64,000 nt of DNA, taken from contig OZ018414.1 in assembly GCA_963969595.1 (NCBI GenBank), positions 17,095,660 through 17,159,659 of the forward strand, in the 5' to 3' direction. The notes beneath the pieces were generated by a model. The model was not told where the DNA came from. It worked only from the letters and a program-made list of their open reading frames with translations, and ran no database searches. Every line of letters begins with the position of its first letter. The stretch's first letter is position 1. Source of the DNA: Neckera pumila. Its lineage: Eukaryota > Streptophyta > Bryopsida > Hypnales > Neckeraceae. This document shows, piece after piece, positions 47,304 to 58,200 of the stretch. A program made the translations under genes and the position numbers.

Positions 47304-49058
47304 CTAGTAAGGGTATGTCTGCTGCATGTTTCCGCAGGGTTGCATGTAAGGATCATGCATTGGCAGTGCATTGTCTGAATCTAAGACAATTTGCTCCGCG
47401 GAATCATGAGAAATTTCTTCATCATAATCAAAATCCGCATCAAACGCGGTCTGCACATTCGAAGACAAATCCACTGCCCGACACTCTGAATAGATTGTCC
47501 TCTCATGAAGAAGAGATTGCGTTGCGGTAAACCCACAATACTCAGTCGGATGAGGAAGAGCATTTGCCCCCTGGAGCCCTAAACCTTCTCCCCCCTGATA
47601 AGAAAAAGAAAGCGTCGCAGGATAAGCTGAATACCCTGCAGGCTGCTGAGCGAAAGGATTTGCCGCTGCATATGGTGAACCCTCTGTCGCTTGAAAAAGA
47701 AGTGAACTCGTCGCCCAGTAGCTTGAGTTTCCTGGGGTCTGGTTGAGAAGAGAACGGTTTAGGGTTTGCCCACCTTGGTGGGTTTCAGCAAACTGCAGAA
47801 TTGCATTATTCACCACATTGCAAATCACAGCCTCAATGTTTACGTTTGGGTTCTCGAAATTTGCATCCCGCAGCAAGCGATACTCTTTAAACTCGATCTT
47901 CAGAGTCGGATCCGTGTACCACTGCTTCAATTTATGGCAGTGGTTGTCCCTCTGGCTTACATACATATCCAGCGACGGCACCAGACACGAGTATTTCGCG
48001 TTCCGTTTCACAATTCGTGACACTAAAGCTTGCATGTGAATCGGCAGCCCTAAATTGCACCTGTACTTCCAGTTGTAGAATCGCTGATATTCCTTGCAAA
48101 TCACGTCTCCTTTGTTAACATACAAGACGGGCTTCCAATTCACAAGGCTCCTGAAGTGGCAAAACTCCTCCAGGAGCTTTGCGCGGTCGCACAACATGAA
48201 CGCTAGCGTCAACTTCCCCAAGTGCTTCGTGACGCTCCCCGCGCGGAAAACAGGGGCGAGCATTGCACAACGCTGCAGACTGTGTATCATACCCTCATAG
48301 AGCGTGAATTTCTGGATGAGCATGAGGACGGAGAGCAACGGCGGGTTGAAGCAATGCACGTCGTACCGTTTCCTCTCCTCCTTGGCGAGATCTTTCCCAA
48401 TTAGAAGCGCGATGGCCGCACCCAAGGAGTGCCCCGTGATGCAAATCTCTGCCACTTTGCCGTTGTAGTTCTTCACAAAAGTGTCGGTGATCCTCTCGAT
48501 GAGCGCCTGAGTCGCCTTGTAGCGTGCGCTGCAATGGAGAGTGTGGTGGGCGACTTTGATGTCGTCCACAATGTCGCGCAAGCTGCTGAGCTTGGTGCCT
48601 CGCAAGGCGATCACGAGTCGGTACTTGTTGTGGCACTCGTTGTGAATATAGTTGGGCACTACCTGGAGGTAGTGTCTCAGACCCAGCTTTCGCTCTTCTT
48701 CATCAGGAATTTCGCCCATGCGCGTCCAGAACCATTTGGTGTACTCCTCGGTTCGTACATCCTCCTCGTACTCTCGTTCCAGTGGTGCGAGCAGAGAGTC
48801 CATTGCACCGCGGTCGCGAGAGTACACGCCGTCCACCAGCATGGATAGAAACTGAGGCAAACTGGCTTGGCGGAAATACTGATAAATGGCGTCCGTGTTG
48901 TAAGCATTTGTCCATGGCCGCGTATCCACGTACTTCACGGATTCTCCAACGTACCCCGGGAGTTGGAGTTCATGCACGGGCTCCGAGTCTTCATTATACT
49001 TTTTGATAAGCTTCCTCACGACAAGGCCACCCGCTAGGATTCCTAGAGCTGTTGCCAT
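47304..49058 (-). CDS. Class 3 lipase-like protein (At4g10955-like family)
   Basis: An intact, intronless 584-residue alpha/beta hydrolase, expected to cleave acyl esters of lipids. The chosen start MATALGILAGG opens a short hydrophobic stretch; the frame is open 29 codons further upstream. ALRGT (about 151-155) is the oxyanion-side motif. ITGHSLGAAIAL carries the nucleophile Ser211. VLYVNKGDVICKEYQRFY (about 311-328) contains the family's Asp region (Asp318). DNHCHKLKQWY (about 371-381) contains the candidate catalytic His (His375), in the usual position of the family's H-x-L-x-Q-W motif. After about residue 430 there is an unusual Gln/Ala/Ser/Tyr-rich, low-complexity tail ending in an acidic segment (DADFDYDEEIS) and NMQQTYPY. 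The catalytic core fits the family, but the tail of about 150 residues is longer than I expect. Codon use is GC-rich in contrast to the flanks. No break seen. Confidence 0.87.
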   Translation of the reverse strand: MATALGILAGGLVVRKLIKKYNEDSEPVHELQLPGYVGESVKYVDTRPWTNAYNTDAIYQYFRQASLPQFLSMLVDGVYSRDRGAMDSLLAPLEREYEEDVRTEEYTKWFWTRMGEIPDEEERKLGLRHYLQVVPNYIHNECHNKYRLVIALRGTKLSSLRDIVDDIKVAHHTLHCSARYKATQALIERITDTFVKNYNGKVAEICITGHSLGAAIALLIGKDLAKEERKRYDVHCFNPPLLSVLMLIQKFTLYEGMIHSLQRCAMLAPVFRAGSVTKHLGKLTLAFMLCDRAKLLEEFCHFRSLVNWKPVLYVNKGDVICKEYQRFYNWKYRCNLGLPIHMQALVSRIVKRNAKYSCLVPSLDMYVSQRDNHCHKLKQWYTDPTLKIEFKEYRLLRDANFENPNVNIEAVICNVVNNAILQFAETHQGGQTLNRSLLNQTPGNSSYWATSSLLFQATEGSPYAAANPFAQQPAGYSAYPATLSFSYQGGEGLGLQGANALPHPTEYCGFTATQSLLHERTIYSECRAVDLSSNVQTAFDADFDYDEEISHDSAEQIVLDSDNALPMHDPYMQPCGNMQQTYPY

Positions 49059-50145
49059 CTTTTCTCCTCTCGCACCTTGGTTAGGCCTGCTACAAAATCC
49101 TGCCTTCAAACTCAGGAAGCAAGAGTGTTCTCCACGTACGTTCACTTACATGCCTCTTTGACCAAGCATACGTATCGTAGCTTGCACGAACAATCTGAGT
49201 TGTCAAGCTCAATCCTGCACAACTGGGAATTGAATGACGCGACGGCCAGCAACAATCCTACCTAGGGAGACTGATTATCCTTGTTTCTGTTATGGGGTCA
49301 TCAGATGATTTGCACTAGGAAAGAGGGGGGGGGGGGGGGGGGGGGGGGATCAAGGAAACCGGCAATAGGGAAAATTCGTGCCACGGAATTTTACCATATG
49401 TATCAAAGGCGAAGCAGACGAAGGACGCATTCAACCTGGGAATGGCACGAGAGATAATCTCTATCTGCTAATATATACATATACTCCGTTAGCCTGGAAT
49501 TGAACATACTTCAAGGCTGCAATGGAATTGCAACGATCTATCAAACAATACCGACAGTGCGAGAGGGCTTGAATTGCAATATGCACAAATGCAGTTTCCC
49601 AACCAACTCATATATACACGTTGCAAAAGTTGATCAGGGTTGCTCCATTTCTGTGAATCTTGTGGAGTTTCAACATGATCCACTGTACACAACGCGTTGA
49701 GTACGTTACGACTCAGCTCTAGAAAACGTACCGTGAGAACATAATGGAATTATTTAACATTGTAATCTTTGTTTTCAAGATCATATTGTACTAGACTGCT
49801 CGGAGCCTCGCAGGAAAGCCGCAATGGTACGGTTTGGAGTCTTTGACTATGGGTGACAACGTCCACTTGACTGCAGATTCCTCCCCCATGCACGTCACAG
49901 TGATGAAGTTGACTGCCTTGTTTCTTTTCTTACACAAGACGAGATTCACGAGTCATAAATAGTGTTTTCAATTTTGATTTCCTTCGTCTCTAGCAAGCGT
50001 CACAGCTGGGGGAGCTCACTTAGCTCAATTCAACAAGTTTGTTGAAATCCTGACACGGCAATAGATCTGTGGTTGAGTGAACTCACTGAACTTTCTTCTC
50101 CACTAAAAATGGTGAGTAAGAAAGATAACACATTTCAGACCAATT
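49059..50145. other. Upstream region of the lipase gene, with a 24-G run
   Basis: Contains the 5' flank of the minus-strand lipase gene and a run of 24 G at 49325-49348. No other gene supported; the opposed frames at 49489-49700 are shadows of each other. Confidence 0.45.
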
Positions 50146-50518
50146 AGCAGTTACACGTATGTGTAGGGTGGATTTCTTTAGTGGGGAAATAGAGTTGCAG
50201 AAATAGAGTTCAGAAGGTTTCTATAATTTTTATGATTTTTATTTCTCAAAACATAATTACTATGAATTTTTTAGCTAAAGCTTTTGTTTGACCCATATAG
50301 GTCATATAGATCTTTATATTTTTGACCAAGGGTTGGTTGCAAAATCCACCAAGGGGTTTGTTGTACTATTGAGACTCTTGTAGCCAATCATAATGCGCCA
50401 CAACTGCGTTGGGAACCCCGTCAGAATTTATCACTATTCATTTCTTCCTACACGGAAAGAGAGCAACCTACATTGCTAGAATAGCCGGGGTGATCCAGAA
50501 TGGGTTGCCTCCCGTATA
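50146..50518 (+). repeat. Direct repeat, copy A (about 373 bp)
   Basis: Matches 53944-54316 in the same orientation. Shared phrases are TTGTAGCCAATCATAATGCG then CCACAACTGC, GGTGGATTTCTTTAGTGG versus GGTGGGCTTCTTCAGTGG, and ATGGGTTGCCTCC at the end. Diverged but colinear over the full length. Could be a segmental copy or the LTRs of a decayed element; no TG...CA boundary was found. Confidence 0.65.
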
Positions 50519-51287
50519 AAAGTTCAACAAGCTTAGTGAACTCATAATGTGACTCCTAATATTGTTTACCAGTTAGTATTGGTCTCCAATGAAAGCATTG
50601 TTGAAGATTCAAGAATACATGAAGATATCCCTTTGTGGGCCACCTCATCTCTTAGACAAACATCCTTCTTTAGATATATAGGTATGACCCTTCAATTAAA
50701 GAAGGAGACTCTTACAACTGCTGAATAATGTTTTGAAGATGACAATCACTTATCTTTTGGTGAAGTAACATATACTTCATACATTCATCCGTATTCAAAC
50801 AAGAAATCACTTTCTAGTTTTATTTTAGGCATGTTCCCATCCAAAATTGGAAATCTCACCCACATCTTTTGGCTTGAAATGTAAAGAATTCTTGACAGGA
50901 GTCTAATTTTTGAACACCAAATGCAGAGAAATTATTTCAAAATGATGCGATTTGGCCTCATTTTTTACCAACTATCCTTGAGTACTACTGAGGAGGTGTA
51001 GGTCTCAAGGTGACTGCAACTCTAAGCCAAGGTCCTATGTGGCTTTGTTTAATGGATCCGCAGTAGTCAAGCCCTTGCCGTGCAATTTGATTCGGTTCAT
51101 GTATCACTTTTTCAGTTATTGCGGAGGATAATCATGCACCCAAAAGCAACTGTCCAAAGCATGATACAATTTTTATTATGTGGTGGCGCCACCACATAGT
51201 AAAACACTCGGAATTTGATTGGTTACCATAAAGTATTTGGAGTTACAACCTGACGAGTTTTCAAGAAATCATTTTATTAATATTTAC

Positions 51288-52028
51288 GGGTGATTGCAAG
51301 AAAGATCGGTACTACAAAGTACTAAAACATTGTCACAAAAGGAATGTCGAAGCTTCCTTTTGCAGTAACTTCTGAAGCGTGACTTGCATGAATTTGAAAT
51401 TTTTATTGGAGATTCTTCTTTTGAATTTCATTATATCTCATTTTTTTTAGAAATTTTCAAAAATCATTTTATATTTAATAATCATTAAAACTAATATGTC
51501 ACGTTTTGAGTTTTAGGGGTTTTCACTACGTAAGGAGTCCCCAAATTTAATGATTTGGAGCTGAAATTTCTATGGTCTACTCCCATAGTAGGAAGCCATG
51601 ATTCTACCAAGGGGCATTAAAAAATATTTTATTTTATATCCTCTATGTCCATGCAAAGAAGGCTCCCTTAAACACGCAATTCTGAACATTGAAAATGGTT
51701 TTGGAATCTTTTTTTTGGTGAAATCTCTTTACCATGAAATCTTCTCAAATGGCATCTTTCAATTGTTTTTTAAACTACTTTCCTAATTTTTACAAATTAA
51801 AATATCAAAGTATGTATTTTCTTGCGATTCTGCACTTTTCTAGTTCTCCTACTTAGAGAATTTCTTTTTGCTTTTCCTTCATAGGATACCTTCTTCTTAT
51901 ACGTATATACATTTATCATATTTTTCGTATTTTCTTAAAAATATTTTTCTATTTTATAGTACTCCCGAAAAAATGGCTAAAAACGGCCAAAGTGGAACAA
52001 AAATGGAAGGTCATTCTTGCAATGACCC
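51288..52028 (+). mobile_element. MITE of the GGGTNGTTGCAAGAAAC family, copy 3
   Basis: Starts GGGTGATTGCAAGAAAGATC and ends GGTCATTCTTGCAATGACCC. The interior matches copies 2 and 4, including GGGGCATTAAAAAATATTTT and CTCTATGTCCATGCAAAG. No clear target duplication remains. Noncoding. Confidence 0.7.
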
Positions 52029-52082
52029 TTATCTTCTACCTTCCTAAATGACGAAGGCATTGCATTTGGGTGTCCATCAACT

Positions 52083-53098
52083 AAGGTAGGCACACCCATT
52101 CTCATTTGTGTACTTGATTCCGTTGTCATGTCTGAGCGTAGTACAATGGGAGGACAAAAGTATCGTTGCCCCCTTTTGTTCCCACACCAACGCCCCCATT
52201 TTCAAACACTATTTTTTACAATTTTCATGTAATTCTTGAATCATTGCAATCCTACTCAATCCTGATCATGCATACCAAATTTCAACTTCAAAAAAGCAAA
52301 ACTCCATTTTTGGTGAATTTTTAAAGTTAATTTTTATGGTTTTACATAATATCTATTGAAAACAATTCATGCTGAACTTTTTGAATTCAATTGCAGAGAT
52401 ATATAGAGAATATCCATAAAAACATCTTATCTTCAACAAGCATCTCCAAAAAAAATTCACAACTCCCTCAATAAAAAATTAAACATTAGGGTGACAATGT
52501 CCTAATTTTGGAAAATAGATATTTTTTTTTATCATAATTAGATTTTGACAAGGCAATTGTACCATCAAGCTCAAATGTACAAAATTAGTTACCATGCGAT
52601 GATTAAATAGAAAAAATCTAATTACAATAAAAAGATATTTATTTTTCAAAATTAAGACATTGTCACCCCAATATTGAATTTTATATAGAAGGAGCTGTGA
52701 AATTTTTTTTGAAGATGCTTGTTGAAGGTAAGATGTGCATATGGATATTTTCTACATATCTCCACAATGAAATCTAAAAATTTCATCATGAATTTTTTTC
52801 AATGAAATATTATGTAAAACCATGAAAATTGACTTTAAAATTCACCAAAAATGGAGTTTTGCTTTTTTGAAGTTGAAATTTGGTATGCATGATCAAGATT
52901 GAGTAGGATTGCAATGATCCAAGAATTATATAAAAAATGTAAAAAATAGTGTTTGAAAATGGGGCGTTTATGTGGGAACAAAAAGGGGGCGACGATACTT
53001 TTGTCCCCCCATTGTACAGTCTGGAAAAAAAAGCTGAACCTTTGCTACATATTGTCAGAATGTGGTCAAGGAACAGTCGTGGGTGCGCCCACCGTAAG
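52083..53098. mobile_element. Very long fold-back element, about 1 kb
   Basis: An outer imperfect pair, CTAAGGTAGGCACACCCAT at 52083 and GTGGGTGCGCCCACCGTAAG ending at 53098, surrounds a strong inner inverted repeat. GTACAATGGGAGGACAAAAG (52141) pairs with CTTTTGTCCCCCCATTGTAC (ending 53017). The arms stay matched for roughly 400 bases each, through GTTCCCACACCAACGCCCCC, AAAACTCCATTTTTGGTGAA and ATCTCCAAAAAAAATTC. The centre is near 52580. No coding capacity. A transcript would fold into a long near-perfect hairpin. Confidence 0.8.
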
Positions 53099-53410
53099 CT
53101 TTGAAATCACACAAAATTTTCCAAAATTACTAATTGTAGCATTTAAAGGATGAATATCTTTTTAAGTCTATATTTAGCATCAAGAATCCAATTTTGAATA
53201 TTACTGTTTCTAATTTATCAATTCAGAATCCATGTCGTGTCATGCAGAAAACAGGGTCTTCATTGACATCATGAAGAGATTATCACTTTGACCTTGCGGG
53301 GTAATCTCCCCACAAATCATGGAAAAGATTCAAGTCTTCTACAATTTCTTGAAACCATACACTGATTTTACTCAAACCTGGTAAAAAGAAGCAACCCATT
53401 TCTGATCACC

Positions 53411-53943
53411 TAACCCTTAAACGCCCAAGGGGTTTAGACAAAATACAAATGTGTTATAAAATATAAGTACTACTTTTTTGAAGTTTGCATCAAAGAAGAT
53501 AATGTGAAGCATGAAAAGTAGAAAGCATCCGTACGGTCAAAATTATAAAGTTATTTTTAGATTTTTTAAAAATGGATTTTGAAGATATAACTTCAAAAAT
53601 TCACCAAAAATACAATTTTTATGTTTAGTGTTTGAATTTTTTTTGATTGGTCAAAATTATGGTTTCTATTGATTTGTGAAAAATTGCATGAGATCTAATA
53701 ATGAGAACACCAATACTTTCCCCATATAGTAAGTTTTTCAACACTAGGCAAATCTAGACATTTTGTGCTATTTCTCTTATAGTTTCTGTTTGACTGTAGC
53801 GATCTAAGTTTTGAGTATAAACATTGATGGACAACCCAATCTTTTGCAAAAAAAAAAAAAAACTTTTTTTTTTTTTTGCCCGAAAATTTTGCCTGAAGTT
53901 GGACAGTGCCCATAAAATGGTCGCTTGAGCGCTTAGGGGTTAA
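53411..53943. mobile_element. piggyBac-type MITE, 533 bp
   Basis: Starts (C)TAACCCTTAAACGCCCAAGG and ends TTGAGCGCTTAGGGGTTAA. The right TTAA is intact and the left is CTAA. The interior is AT-rich with a long A/T homopolymer pair (about 53848-53876). Noncoding. Confidence 0.6.
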
Positions 53944-54316
53944 GCAATTACATGTATCTGCAGGTGGGCTTCTTCAGTGGAGAAATTCTCTCGTGTGCAA
54001 AAATAGAATTTGGAAGGCTTCCATAATTTTCCACATTTTTTCTTTCAAAACCAAATTACCATGAATTTTTCAGTGGAAGATTCTATTCCTCCCATACCGG
54101 TGATATAGGGCTTTCTATTCCCAACCATGGGCTAAAAACAAAACTGACTAAGGGTTTGTTGCAATAATAAGAGACTTGTAGCCAATCATAATGCGCCACA
54201 ACTGCCTTGGAAATCACGCCATAATTTTAATCATTTTTCATCTCCTCCTTCGCAAAAAGAAAACAACCTACATAGCAAGAGTAGGGGGTGATCAAAAATG
54301 GGTTGCCTCCTATACA
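53944..54316 (+). repeat. Direct repeat, copy B (about 373 bp)
   Basis: Partner of 50146-50518. It begins directly at the right TTAA of the preceding piggyBac-type MITE. Confidence 0.65.
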
Positions 54317-54465
54317 TGTCTTCAGTCCTTCATGACTTCAATATAGTAAGCCAAAGGTCAACATAAATGCGTGATCTAAAAGCTTTAGTTTGTATTCTAG
54401 ATGCATTTTCTCTGCATTCTTTGGCTACTACAAATGTCAACATTCTATCTGTATACTTTTAACCC

Positions 54466-55041
54466 TTAACCCCTAAAGGACCATAAGTGCAGATTTTGAA
54501 CAATGAATGAACAGAAACACATCCTAAATTCACCAAAATGCATTTTTTCATCCATCGATTTAATTTGAAGATTCTTATATTAGTTCTTGAACATTTGTAC
54601 GGTTCAAATTATGAAGATCTTGCTTTGCAAATATTCTATAATTCAAAAGGTATTGGGAGGTCTAGCCTCAAAAAGTAATTTTTTTAGTTCAAAAAATGAC
54701 ACTTCAAAAATGACTTCAATAAAAAAATCAAATAAAAATCTTCAAAAATCACTATAATTAGAACTCAATATTTTGAACTTATAGGAAAAAAATCTTTAAA
54801 AAATCATAAATATTCAATCTACAATTGATTTTAGAAGGAATTTCCAATTTCTGGCTTTAAATTTTATTGAAAAATACTGGTATGTATTTTTGTTGATCTA
54901 ACCATATGGATGTGGTCTATAAATAGCAAATTACATCTATTATTTGAGAGTCATCATTTAAATATTCTTCTAAGTTGCAATTTATAATAGATGTTCACAA
55001 TTTTGGAAATCCGGACACCCCTCCGGTCTTTTAGGGGTTAA
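54466..55041. mobile_element. piggyBac-type MITE, 576 bp
   Basis: Starts TTAACCCCTAAAGGACCATA and ends CCGGTCTTTTAGGGGTTAA, with TTAA on both sides and terminal repeats beginning CCCCTAAA. AT-rich noncoding interior. Confidence 0.7.
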
Positions 55042-55649
55042 GCACTCTGTGCGACGTCCAATTTTGGGACGACAAACAGATTGAAAATCACTTTTCTTTT
55101 TCACTATTGCTTAAAAGAAAGTCATCCTAATTTGGGGAGATACTTCATCAAGTTGTTGTGCTATCTAATGGTTCGATTTGGTGTTACCAGAGTACATATT
55201 TTTTTCTAAAATTACAAATGTGGATATGTGTCAAGTGGTTGATCAAGCTAAATGACAGTGTTTTGCTTGTAATTGAATTTAGAGGGAATTTTAAAGTTTC
55301 CCTTTCAAAATTTACAAAAAAATACTAGTGATCACATTGGTGAATCTAACTATATGGAAGGAATCTAAAACTCAAAGTGTACAACTTTTATTTGTATATC
55401 AACTCTTCCAAATAGTACTTTATGATGAATTTCTCAAACCGTCAATTCCGGAGAACACTCTGAATGTTACTTACGTTGTACAGGTTGAAGAAACAAGTAT
55501 TTTTTTTCTTTTGAAGCGGAGAGCGCAAAGAGTGAGAAGAAGCCAAGGAAGGGCGACAGCATTACAATGAATGATCAACTAAAAAATCCTATGCGGACAG
55601 TGCAAAAAGTGAGAAGACGTTGAGAAGGTTGCGAGCACTGACGATAAGG
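55042..55649. other. Spacer before the second U2 arm
   Basis: The open frame 55328-55570 has no motif. No other feature supported. Confidence 0.4.
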
Positions 55650-55958
55650 CTATATTAGCTGATATTCACGCATTGACACTCTCCAGCGCAGGCGCCTTGA
55701 AACCTAAACCTAAACCAATTCTAGTTTTCCGAGCCTTGGATGTGCAGTCAGGAATACAAAATAACGAAACTGTCGATAGAAAGGCTAACTTCAAAGCACC
55801 AAAATTCTGATTTTCAAGTGCACAGGGCTCAAAAACTATGACAACCTGTAGTATATAGGTTAAAGAATCCAGTCTGGAAGTGTTATTCTCTTGAGATTCG
55901 CCATAATTTTAACAACTACAACGATATCACAAGGCCAGGATAATCAATGCCAGGATTG

Positions 55959-56014
55959 TTGCCAGTTTCCACCTCAAGGTTGCCAGTTTCCACCTCAAGG
56001 TTGCCAGTTTCCAC
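55959..56014 (+). repeat. Minisatellite, nearly three 21-bp units
   Basis: TTGCCAGTTTCCACCTCAAG plus G, repeated twice, with a third partial unit. The other arm has two units. Confidence 0.8.
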
Positions 56015-56340
56015 TATCATCAAGCATAGTTGGTGCGCTTAGTGACTCGAACTCCACAGAGTGTTACCTCTCCGGAATAGGGAGCAAATCCTTCGTCATC
56101 AGAATCATTACATCCATTGTGATTGCTTTGCAGATTAATTTAGTTCCCGAGTTCCATTCAATTTGCGAGGAATTGACCATCATATTTATGTGCTAAGCAT
56201 TGATAGACTCATGAAGATTCAGAGTACGACATGTCTTCGTCATGTAGTTCAAAATTTGGCATGACGCGAAATCAAAGAGTAAGCATAAATTAGTTGGCTA
56301 CTTCAGCTTAGTGTTTCTTTAGAATCCCTTGGTAAAGGGA

Positions 56341-56536
56341 GAAGGGCTGCGCCAGCCTGGGAGGTAGTGCAATACCAAGGCGACACACGCGAGTCCCAGC
56401 AGCAAGCTGCCAGATGGACTCGCACCCTCTGAAAAATTAGATTAATATCATGAGATTCTATGAACCCCGTATCAGATATTAAGCTGATAAGAACAGATAC
56501 TACACTTGATCTTAGCCAAAAGGCCGAGAAAGGTAT
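56341..56536 (-). ncRNA. U2: U2 spliceosomal snRNA, copy 2
   Basis: On the minus strand from 56536: ATACCTTTCTCGGCCTTTTG, GTGTAGTATCTGTTCTTATC, the Sm region AATCTAATTTTTCAG and the terminal GCTGGCGCAGCCC. It differs from copy 1 at scattered positions (for example CAGCTTAAT for CAGTTTAAT, TCATAGAATC for TCATCGAATC, CAGAGGGTGCGAG for CAGTGGGTGCGGG). The 5' half used for branch-site pairing is identical. The 3' end is estimated. Likely functional. Confidence 0.93.
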
Positions 56537-56562
56537 GACTCTATCTCGGAAGCCCAGTTTTC

Positions 56563-56605
56563 ATATAACCATTGCATGCTCCTCAGTACCGCAAACCTCA
56601 TGGGA
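56563..56605 (-). promoter_or_regulatory. snRNA promoter of U2 copy 2
   Basis: On the minus strand, ATCCCATGAGG (56605-56595) is the upstream-sequence-element counterpart and TTATATG (about 56568-56562) the TATA-like box, about 30 bases before the RNA start. Same arrangement as copy 1 although the bases between have diverged. Confidence 0.6.
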
Positions 56606-58200
56606 TGGCAATGCTGCTTTCGCTTGAATTTGGGTTTATTTACTCCCGCTTGAAGAAGTACGTTAAAATTTTCGCACATCAATTGGGCCAGTCATCTTAG
56701 CTTCTAGAGTCAAGTCATCTTGCGCAACTCATAACTGAAGATTCAAATATCGGTGAAAAATTCATATACAACAATCTCCAGTCCCCTGATGGTTCCGAAT
56801 CTACAATGTAACTACAGTTTCATTGTTGTGCCATCAATATCAATCACGCCAAATCAGAATACTATCAAAGTCGTTGATGGTTGTCCAGTTTATAACTGTG
56901 CATGTCAACAATGTGAAGAAAAGTTATGGGTACATGAGAGAGTTTGCAAAACTGATGAGATTGAAGCATGAATTTCAAGCACAAATGTCGGTGGGATGAA
57001 GAACAGGTGAGTGATCCAAGTACCTTGAATCCCTCTAATGACACTGCTGAGTGATCCTAATAGATTTCTAATTGCACTCTCATGACTTGCTCATGACAGG
57101 TTTTAATTTCTTGACCAGTGGAAGTCGTCAAATTAATTAGATGTGTACGCAACATGACAGATTTTGAAGATTGAAGGGTATGCCGGGATGTGCAATTTCA
57201 GTGTGTCATTAGAGAGGGTTGAGTGCAGAGCTAGAATGGCAAATGCCCCAACAAATGCATGGCTTGCACAGCCTAAGAATTTGAGGTGTCACTTGCATTG
57301 AAATTGGATCTTGCGTGCACTCGATCTTATGCACTGCCTTAACTAATCATTTACAAAATTAATTTCAAACGGACCATGATCTGCTCAGCACATGCCAGCA
57401 TGGTCCTCCAAATTTTCTTTTTGGTAGGTTTGGAGTGGCTAGACACTGTTTGTGATCGTAAAATTAATGTACTTTGCGCTCTAACAGAGAAGCTTCAGTT
57501 CGGTGTCTCAGAGATCCTCCAGTGGGTAGCTAGTGACAAGGAAGTTGACAGGCGATTCAGTAAATGTGACCCTTGTCTCAAATTGAACCATGCCTATCTA
57601 ATTCAATCGACTCATTCGACTGAAATTAAGCTTGTCTCTGCCGAATTGAAACGTGCGGGAGGCCAAGAGGTCCAGTGGTGAGTAAAAGAAGCGCAGTAGG
57701 GGAGTCTGGCGGGCTGTTTCTTCAGACTGGAAAAAGTGTCTGATTATCACTGCTCAGTCAACACACACACTGCAAATTTTAATTTTAATTTTAATTTTGC
57801 CACAAATGTTTTAATATTTCCCATGCAAAATTATCACGACAAACCAAAATCACACTACCGGATCAAGAGAGTATTGTCAAGTGTGAAAGCAAACCAAGCC
57901 TACCAAGCAAAGACCTCAGTCAAAGTGCTCCACGCGACACACGTTTTGTGAGAAGGGGTTCACTTCGTCTGCTTGTTCGTCGGAATACCACCACAGGTGT
58001 ACCGCTGCACGCATTACCTTGTCAGCTTTCTACAACTCTCTGTTAGCCTTGAGATTTAAGAAATGTGCACATCCATTTGTCCTGGCATGCTGCCGCAAAG
58101 CTAGTTTAATGTACAGTACCTTACAGTAAGTCTCCGTTCACCACCCACATTACACAAAATTGCAGGCCTCAAGTGGCACTCCAGAGCAGCTGAAAGGACT
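56606..58200. other. Spacer with an unassigned 101-codon frame (57376-57681)
   Basis: The plus-strand frame 57376-57681 has balanced composition and reads LVGLEWLDTVCDRKINVLCA, but no domain, promoter or splice context supports it. The frame 56753-56971 contains several Cys but no recognised finger. No gene is called. Confidence 0.3.

Larger units (their letters stand above)
55650..56605 (-). repeat. Inverted duplication arm 2 (contains U2 copy 2)
   Basis: Inverse of 26761-27705. It includes the conserved block from TTGACACTCTCCAGCGCAGG to the end of the unknown frame, the minisatellite, the TTCGTCATCAGAATCATTAC block, U2 and its promoter. The two arms face each other across about 28 kb. Confidence 0.8.

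Noticed and set aside
47144..49006. Several plus-strand frames across the lipase gene
   Set aside because: They mirror the strongly supported minus-strand lipase coding sequence.
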